A DNA stretch of 64,000 nucleotides from positions 1-64,000 of the forward strand of contig JAGFNQ010004759.1 of NCBI GenBank assembly GCA_024364735.1. The letters run 5' to 3'. This stretch comes from Boesenbergia rotunda. Its lineage: Eukaryota > Streptophyta > Magnoliopsida > Zingiberales > Zingiberaceae. Shown piece by piece: positions 56,726 through 64,000 of the stretch (its first letter is position 1; every line of letters starts with the position of its first letter). The position numbers and the translations under genes are program-made. The notes beneath the pieces are model-generated. The model made no database searches, was not told where the DNA came from, and worked only from the letters and a program-made list of their open reading frames with translations.

Positions 56726-57764
56726 TGTTAGTGATATGAGAGAAGTGTCCTAAGGGAATCGCCTTATGATTGTAATCATTTATTCTAATAAATGAATATT
56801 CACTATTTGAGTATACATGTTTATGTATTTGATTGAGATCTTAAACTCATTTACTGAATGTCCGCAATACAATTCACAGCATGAGAGAATTTGTGATGAA
56901 TTCACAACTAGTGATTATCTCTACATATGCAATTGTGAAGTATTGAAATTGTCCCTAGTCGATGAATTGATAAATACAGACACTATCAATTCTGTTGAGA
57001 CTAGCATGGGTTATTCTCTAATCAGCTGATTCTCATTGGCTGGTGACATTGAGATGTCCGGAGATAAACATGAATGCTAGTTAAGGGAACTAGTTCATTG
57101 GAGTGACTGGCTGTAAAACTTCATATGGTAGTCTACATATAGATATGTCAGTGAAGTTCTTACTGCAGCTTAAGTGCGATGTTCCTTTGACTTGCGGTGT
57201 TCAAGACATCTTGGTCATGGAGACTTATACTTTGACATCTTAAGCAAGCATCACCAAGGAGGTGTGGACCTAGGATGATTGGGTATAAGCCGAAGTGCCC
57301 GAAGATGTTTGAACAGCCTACAAAGGATTCACCACTCCTTGCGAGGAGATGTATACCCGAGGTCTATCGTTGGATTGTTACTCAAAGCCTCTGGCCAGAG
57401 CATGACATGTTCAGAGTATGAATCTCTTAAATACATGAGAGTAATTAGAATCCGTAGGACGAGAAAACGTTACTTGGGCTAGGTGTGACGTAGTCAGCCT
57501 AGTGGGGACTGACACACATAGATCATGTCCTAAACCAAGTGGGTATAAGATGGTGAAGGAAATGGGGCACGATTCATTATAGCTGCTGAAGGGTTTCAGA
57601 ATTGTTTCTGAGGTCAACCTTTGATCTTTCGATTAATTGGGGATCATGATGTAGTACTAGGTGCCACTCATGATCGTTCTATAATTGATTAATTATAGAC
57701 GGCCAACATAAATCGAAAGCCTATTTAGTCACACGCACTATGAGTAATCCGAAGGATTTAAAAC
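56726..57764 (+). mobile_element. Family A LTR, 5' part only, inserted in B2
   Basis: It begins TGTTAGTGATATGAGAG at 56726, within the B2 RT frame (flank GTTCG). It matches the first ~1040 bp of 39708-41972 closely, and is interrupted at 57765 by a Y-family LTR. The rest of this LTR is not seen after it, because the sequence reaches the single-N join at 59614. Confidence 0.88.
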
Positions 57765-59132
57765 TGTTGGTGCAGAAAGCACCAAAGTCAAACCTGTGTT
57801 TTGATAATGGCAACAGGGTTCAAAAGTTAAGTCTTACTTGTCATCTAACATGTCACTTGAGTGTGCAGAGTAAAAAACCCTAGCAAAGGACTGCTAGGCA
57901 CTGGCGAAGGAATGCCAGAATGAAAAGCCCTAGCGAAGGACTGCTAGGCACTGGCGAAGGAATGCCAGAATGAAAAGCCCTGGCGAAGGACTGCTAGGCG
58001 CCAGGCGAAGGATAGCTTGGGACTGAAGCCCTAGCGAAGGAATGCTAGGCACCGGGCGAAGGACAGCTCGCCATCCAAGACCTGGCAAAGGACCGCCAGG
58101 CAAAAGTCCAACCAAAGGAGTGGTTGGCATCAGGTACACTCTCCCGAGAGGAGTAGGTGAGGACGCGTTCCCCGTAGAGGGAACAGTAAGCGTCGGTTCG
58201 ACCTAGGGTTCCATTTTGGAGGCCCAAAGTCAGAACCAATACAGCTAAGGTTGTATAAAATAATAATTTATTGTTTTATTGTGTTTTGGACTAACCCTGG
58301 ATGCAGGACCGAAGGAACATGTGTCTGCAGCTCAGAGAGCCTCAAAAGAATGAGGCAATAGCTGACCAGGGCGCCCGGAGTGTCCCGGGCGCCCCCAAGG
58401 TAAACACAAAACACAACAAAGCAAAGACAGCTTCGACAGTTCAACTCCCGGGCGCCCCCGTGCTACCGGGCGCCCCCGTTGCTCCCGGGCGCCCCCTGCG
58501 CTGCAGGCGCCCCCAGGGCCAGCTACCGAAGCACACCCTCGCGAAGCCAGATGATAGAAGTTTGACTCGGTCAATCCGGGCACCCCGAGCGCTCCGGGCG
58601 CCCCGGTCAAACCTGATCCCAAAGGTAAAGGGATCAGATGTTGACCGAGCATTGTGCGGATCAACTGCCACGTGGGGGGGGGGGGCGCCCCCGACGTCCC
58701 AGGCGCCCCCAGGCCCTATATAAAGGGCCCTCGACCCCAAGCTTCATAACAACTTCCAATCAACGCTTCTACGCTCTTCTGCTCTCGCGCTTCGCCCCGG
58801 AATCCTTCCAACTCGAGCCGACGACGTCCTGCTGCCCCGAAAAAGTTGATCTACCTCGGACGTCGGTAAAAGAGCTATTTAAGTTTACTGTACTGAATTC
58901 TGTAATAATCTTTTTGTAAACTATTTGCGCCTCATATAGAATTGCCCAAAGGAAACGGTCAACGACCGTGGGCCTTGGAGTAGGAGTCGACCCAGGCTCC
59001 GAACCAAGTAAAATCGACCGTGACTCTGTGTGATTTTGTTTTTATTAATTTCCGCTGCGTACTTGCTCTAAGTGTTTCCGAAAAACGATTTCCGATATTC
59101 ACCCTCCCTCTATCGGCTTTCTCGATCCAACA
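57765..59132 (+). repeat. 5' LTR of family Y element (copy 3)
   Basis: 1368 bp, TGTTGGTGCAG...CTCGATCCAACA. Hairpin array at 57880-58101, GGGCGCCC palindromes at about 58365-58710, G-box at 58669-58674 running into 12 Gs, TATATAAA at 58717 inside GGCCCT/AGGGCC arms. It is inserted in the family A LTR; the right-hand target duplication cannot be seen. Confidence 0.9.
58669..58730 (+). promoter_or_regulatory. LTR promoter: G-box, G-run, TATA inside inverted repeat
   Basis: CACGTG (58669-58674) continues into a 12-G run, then TATATAAA at 58717-58724, 48 bp downstream of the G-box start. The TATA box lies between GGCCCT (58712-58717) and AGGGCC (58724-58729), a perfect 6-bp inverted repeat around ATATAA. 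Confidence 0.7.
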
Positions 59133-59134
59133 AG

Positions 59135-59146
59135 TGGTATCAGAGT
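59135..59146 (+). promoter_or_regulatory. Primer-binding site, initiator tRNA-Met type
   Basis: TGGTATCAGAGT lies two bases after the LTR end; it differs from the usual site only in the last base. Confidence 0.88.
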
Positions 59147-59365
59147 GGGGAAGTTCAAACCTGGTGCAACCACCAGTTTGAAAAAAAAATTTCGGAATTT
59201 TTATTTTCTTTTTCTCGTTCGAATTTTTGTTCGAATTTTTTTCTTATTAATCGAGGTTGGTGCAACACCCCTCGTTATTATATTTTATTCATCCCACACT
59301 ACTAATCCAAGACCTAGTCTTGGGAAACTTGTTTTTTTTTTTTGTTTTCTTATTTTTCAGATCAT

Positions 59366-59613
59366 ATGGCCATGCAAGAGGGATTTGGCACCGCCAGACC
59401 TCCACTTTTCAGTGGAGAAGACTTTTCATACTGGAAAAGCCGTATGGAGGTCCACCTGAAAACTCAGGTGGACATGTGGATCATCATCCAGTCCGGACTG
59501 GAGATCCCCAAAAACGCCGAAGGAGTACCGCAGACCTACTCAGAATGGGACAACGCCCTAAAGCGCAAAATTGAAGCCGATGCAAAGGCGACCCAGACTC
59601 TCCAATGCGGATT
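59366..59613 (+). pseudogene. Family Y gag start, truncated at a single-N join
   Basis: From the ATG at 59366 the frame reads the same gag N-terminus as 30746 (FSGEDFSYWKSRMEVHL, VDMWIIIQSGLEIPKNAEG, LKRKIEADAKATQTLQCG) for 82 codons and then meets N at 59614. A TTTTTCAG acceptor-like sequence precedes the start. The rest of gag is absent, replaced by minus-strand family A sequence. Confidence 0.85.
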
Positions 59614-59614
59614 N
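59614..59614. other. Single N joining two unrelated elements
   Basis: One ambiguous base lies exactly where plus-strand Y gag changes to minus-strand family A pol. Coding sequence ends on both sides with no element terminus. This suggests a scaffold or contig join, not a biological insertion point. Confidence 0.9.
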
Positions 59615-61957
59615 CGTTAATGAGTAACACGTCGTTCGATTCACTTATGAGAAAATTCGTATCTCTCTGAATATTGTGTGTCCTATCAGACCTACGAAGA
59701 AGTGGTGTTGTTTTAGGTTCAACTGATAGCTCATCATTATGAGTTATTGGTTGTGGGTCTAGACTAGGTGTCTCTGTAATGTCTATTGGAGTTTCTTGAA
59801 CTTCTTCAAGTTCAATGCTACTCCCACTGTTTTCTTGTAAAAGAAATTCTTTTTCTAGAAATATAGCATGCCTTGAAACAAACACCTTTTGTTCCAAGGG
59901 ATGATAGAATTGGTAACCTTTCGTTTCCTTAGGTATCCAATAAATAGACATTTATCAGACTTAGTATCCAATTTGTCTGATACAGTACGCTTTACATAAG
60001 CAGGACAACCCCATATCTTTAGGTGAGATAAATGAGGTTTCTTACTATTCCACGTCTCATATGGAGTAGTCGAGACTACCTTGGTCGGGACTCTGTTTAG
60101 TAAGTAAACAGCTGTCTTAAGCGCATAGCCCCAAAAGGATTTTGGAAGAGTTGCATGATTCATCATAGATCTAACCATGTCCATCAAGGTTCGGTTACGC
60201 CTCTCAGATACACCATTATGCTGTGGTGTATATGGCGGAGTCCATTGAGACAATATCACATTGTCCCTAAGATAATCTTGAAACTCTTGACTTAAATATT
60301 CACCACCCCGATCGGATCGAAGTATCTTAATATTTTTGCCAAGCTGTTTCTCTACTTCACCTCTGAACTCTTTGAATTTCTCAAAAGCTTCAAATTTGTG
60401 TTTCATTAATAACACATACCCGAATCGTGAGTGATCATCGATAAAGGTAATGAAGTAGCTATAGCCTCCTTGTGCAAGAGTTGACATTGATCCACATACA
60501 TCAGTATGTATTAGACCAAGCAATTCTCCCACTGGTTTACCTTTTCCGGAAAAGGGTAATTTGGTTATCTTGCCTTTTAAGCATGATTCGCATGTATTAA
60601 ATGAACCGGGTTCAAATGATTCCAGAATTTCACATCGGTGTAATTTGGTCCTGCGTTTCTTACTTACATGGCCAAGACGACAATACCACATATAGGAGTC
60701 TATTTGATTATCTATTCGAGCACGCTTGTTGCTAACTTCGATATTGAAAACGTCACCGGATAAATCTAACGTGTAGATACCATTGCATAAAGTTCCGGTC
60801 CCATAAAGAACACCATTTAAAGTTATGTAACAGCAATTGTTACTAAAAGTTAAATGATAACCCTTTTCATTCAAGCATGAAATAGATACAATGTTCTTTA
60901 TTAACGAAGGAACAAAATAACAATTATCCAATTCTAAGACAAGTCCAGTAGGGAGCTTTAGCAAATATGTTCCGATGGCAACAGCAGCAATCTTTGCTCC
61001 ATTTCCAACTCGCAAATTTGTTTCTCCCTTGACGAGTCGTCTTCTATTCCTTAGCCCCTGTATGTCATTACATATATGTGAGCTACACCTAGTATCAAGT
61101 ACCTAGGTGTACGAGGAAATAAAGTGACATTCAATAACGAAGATACCTGAAGAGGATGGGGCATCGGATGCCTTCTTCTTCACGGACTCAAGATAAACCT
61201 TGCAGTTTCTTCGCCAGTGGCCCTCCTTGCCGCAGTGATGGCAAGTGCATTTTGGTGCCTTTTCAATCTTTTTGACCTTTTTCTTCCTTCCCTTATTTTG
61301 TTCTTTGGGCTTTCTCTTAGAGTCTTTCTTTGAGGAACCAACTAACAGTACCGTCTTCTGATCCTGCTTTACAGAAGGCTCTACAGTCTTCAGCAGGTTA
61401 AGCAACTCAGGAATGGTAGTCTCCAATTTGTTCATCCGATAGTTCATCACAAACTGTGAGTAACTCTTGGGCAAACAATGCAGAATTATGTCAATACTTA
61501 GTTCGTGATCCATTGCAAATCCGAGTGTGCCTAGTCGCTGAATGTACCCCAACATCTTCAACACAAACTATGAAACAGAAGTGTTTTCCTGCATCTTAGA
61601 GGTGAAGAGGAGTCTGGAGACCTCAAACCTTTCGGATCTCGCCTGCTCGTCAAACAGCTCATGAAGATGGAAGACAATGGTATGAGCATCCATATGCTCA
61701 TGCTACTTTTGTAGCTCAGGTACCATAGCGGCCAACATGATGCAACTCGCAAGTTCAGAATCGGCCACATGTTTCTGATAGGCCACTAACTGGTCTGGAG
61801 TTGCATCTTCAGGACGATGGTTGTGAAGTTGTTCTTCAAGGACATAAGCAAGCTTTTCTGCCTTGAGGACTATCCTCAGGTTTCAAAGCCAGTCCATGAA
61901 GTTTGGCCCAGTCAGCTTATTGGTGTCTAAAATGGAACGCAAATTTAGAGAAGATAT
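59615..61957 (-). pseudogene. Copia gag-protease-integrase (family A, copy 3), truncated and broken
   Basis: The minus strand reads the same polyprotein as 35204-39687. The gag start position (61957) is ATA instead of ATG, and an early TGA follows within NFMDWL. Zinc knuckle CHHCGKEGHWRRNC lies near 61190-61240, then the protease region, integrase CRLGHVSKK...CESC, TDVCGSM, RSDRGGEY, NGVSERRNRT, and the start of the RT linker (LRRSDRT). A frameshift lies near 59940. Sequence ends at the N at 59614 before RT. Similarity to the copy at 35204 is high, so both are fairly young. Confidence 0.88.
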
Positions 61958-63666
61958 AATTAGGTGATTATCCTAGAAATACAAATTTAGGTTATGTGAT
62001 GAGAATGATAAAGAATGCATCAATATACATTAATTAAATCCTAATTATTTTTCGAATTGAATAACCCTTTTTATCAATTCGGGAGATCATAGGAACATCT
62101 CCAAATAGGTTGATATCCAACCATAGATAAGAACAACCATGGCTAGAGTCCATCAAGTTATTCTTAGCTATGAAGGTAGGTAATTATACCGATTACATAT
62201 TATATATATGTAACTATCATATTATGCTATCAACTAATTGAATGTTTGCATAAATCATTGGGTTGTTAACTCATTAACAAGTATGCAACAATATACATAG
62301 CACCCAACTGCACCTCTCTTTACATCGACCTTGGCTGTGACACAACAAATCGATGCTCCAAGCTTAAGGCTGACCCATTAATCAAGAAATAGTTTTAATA
62401 TGGTTGGAGCTCATTCAACCGTTTAGTTAGGCTTGGATGTGTCCAACAACCAAAACTAAGGATTGACCTCTGATTCCAACTATATTAATCATAAACTAAT
62501 TCCATGGTTTGAACATGTTGAGGTTCAAGCCGAGCATGGATGTGTCCATCAACCCAAACGAGAAACAAAACTCCGGTTCTAACCATATTAATGGAAGGTG
62601 TTGGCCTTAATATTTTGTAAGGGGTTTTGGGTCTCATCCTTTTCTTTTATGCACATTCATGACATATAATTATGTCATGTTCTAACGATTTCTTAATAAA
62701 GTATGTATGTGACTTAATTTATCAAGTCTCATTAATTGAATTAGGAACTGGATTTCCTAATTCTAATTTCATACTTTATTCAAGGAATTGTTTTGAGAAA
62801 CAATTTCCTGAATTATCATAATCAATTTCAGAAATAATATGTTTAAGACTTTGATTTCTCTAAATCAAATCTTATTAAATTAAGAGACAAATTCTCTTAA
62901 TTCAACCACATATTATTTTCATAAAGATTTTATTTAAGGAAATATACTCTATAAGAAACAATTTTCCTAATTAATTTTGGAGACAATAATATGTAAGAGC
63001 ATCACCTCATAAATCAAATAAGGAAATTATCGTTTGAGAATCACCTCAAAAATTTTCAAGATTTGATCACATATTTTATTTATGGGAAATTAATATTAAT
63101 AACTTAATTTGGATGGCTCCCCGAGGCTCAATCCAAATTAAACATTTGACAATTTAAATTCAATTTAGGAAATTTAATTATAACAACTAACTTTAAATTG
63201 GACGGCTCCCCGAGGCTCAATCCAAAATAAAGAATTTTGTAAATAATTTAATTTCTAATTATAAATTTAAATCCCAATTAATATTCTCATAATTTGTTTA
63301 GACTTTCTTGAAAGAAAGTGTCCAAAATTGCGAGCTTTCTATAAATGAAAAGTTTCCAAAAATAAAAGGTTTTCAGAATAATTGTAAGTTTCTGGTACAA
63401 AGAAAACATACGTTTTTTCAAAATTGGAAAATTTCCAAAATAGTAAATTTTCAAAAATGGAAAGTTTTCACAATTATCATAAAATTTCAGAAATAGAGAT
63501 ATTTCAAAAGTTTGCGAAATTTCATGAGGATTTCCAAACTTTGAAATTCCTAAATCGAAATTTTACCATAATAGGAAAGTTTCCATAATTGAAAATTTTC
63601 CAAAATTGAAATCATGATAATGCTTTCCGCAAAACAATTATATGATTATGTCGAACACAAACCTCG
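61958..63666 (-). other. Untranslated leader of family A copy 3
   Basis: Minus-strand counterpart of 33501-35203, with the same GGCTCCCCGAGG motifs (about 63113 and 63203) and GAAATTTT-like repeats (63340-63600). There is no gene. Confidence 0.75.
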
Positions 63667-63678
63667 GCTCTAATACCA
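63667..63678 (-). promoter_or_regulatory. Primer-binding site of family A copy 3
   Basis: On the minus strand TGGTATTAGAGC lies one base inside the LTR end at 63680. It differs from TGGTATCAGAGC by one C to T change, still able to pair by G-U. Confidence 0.85.
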
Positions 63679-63679
63679 C

Positions 63680-64000
63680 TGTTGGGATCGGGTGCATGTT
63701 GACATGGATGCGGGTTCGTAATTTCAAAATTAATTACGTGCAGCGGAAGGTTTAGCATAAATAATTTCTCTAAATCATTTAACCACACATCTAAGCATGC
63801 AATTTTATCTTGTGTAGACATGATCATATATTTAAAATTTTACAAAAGCGTAAACTAATTTACGTATTACCTCGTGTAACTCGAAGGAAGGGACAAGATC
63901 CAACCGTAAGCGTCCCTTGGAAGCTCCGCCTCTATTCGCGTCCACGCCGAGTATCTTCAGGATGACTTCACAAAGTCACGAGTTTCGTGTTCTCGAGAAC
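63680..64000 (-). repeat. 5' LTR of family A copy 3, cut by the window edge
   Basis: On the minus strand the sequence ends GGTGCATGTTGACATGG...CCCGATCCCAACA (read towards 63680), and matches the last ~320 bp of 39708-41972, with the same CTCGGCGTGGACGCG block. The rest lies outside the window. Confidence 0.88.

Overview
This is nuclear DNA of a flowering plant, probably a monocot. The evidence is one spliced kinase gene with a GC-rich first exon in AT-rich surroundings, dense nested LTR retrotransposons primed by initiator tRNA-Met, a plant-type tRNA-derived SINE, and G-box/TATA promoters in LTRs. The genus cannot be fixed by reading alone; Zingiberales is only a guess. I see no bacterial, organellar, rRNA or CRISPR content.

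Layout. 1-1714: AT-rich intergenic DNA. 1715-5607: the only intact cellular gene, a six-exon minus-strand kinase of the STK16/NAK type (342 aa), with a SINE in intron 2. 6541-21480: a dead hAT transposase gene split by a 12.7-kb LTR element (8001-20680, TSD ATATA). That element carries an antisense three-exon gene instead of gag-pol. It is itself split by a gag-only Copia element (12114-19482, TSD TGAAC), one LTR of which contains a solo LTR (17686-19030, TSD CTGAG). 22323-28156: a leucine-rich-repeat gene fragment split by a solo LTR (22546-28119, TSD GCAGT) that holds its own nested insertion and an 896-bp tandem duplication. 28157-31217: LTR remnants and a gag fragment. 31218-41972: a Copia element with recognisable gag, protease, integrase, RT and RNase H, broken by stops, frameshifts and a 500-N gap. 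41973-47850: LTR fragments, a ~156-bp satellite and AT-rich DNA. 47850-64000: two decayed minus-strand Copia elements, another solo LTR (52466-54304), a stacked LTR nest (56726-59613) ending at a single N, and a truncated minus-strand Copia element running off the window.

Apart from the kinase and perhaps the antisense retroelement gene, nothing looks able to make an intact protein. For convenience I name the families Y (LTR starting TGTTGGTGC), A (TGTTAGTGATATG), X (TGTTAGGATG or TGATAGATG) and B (minus-strand Copia with PPT GGGGGAT).

The most unusual signal is not a protein. Several unrelated LTR families carry arrays of short hairpins whose stems change on both sides while loop size and loop sequence stay constant. 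They also carry clusters of family-specific short palindromes, usually just upstream of a TATA box that may itself sit inside an inverted repeat. In the Y family and a relative, a G-box lies 44-51 bp upstream of TATA in all four copies. These features are read directly from the sequence; their function is inference.
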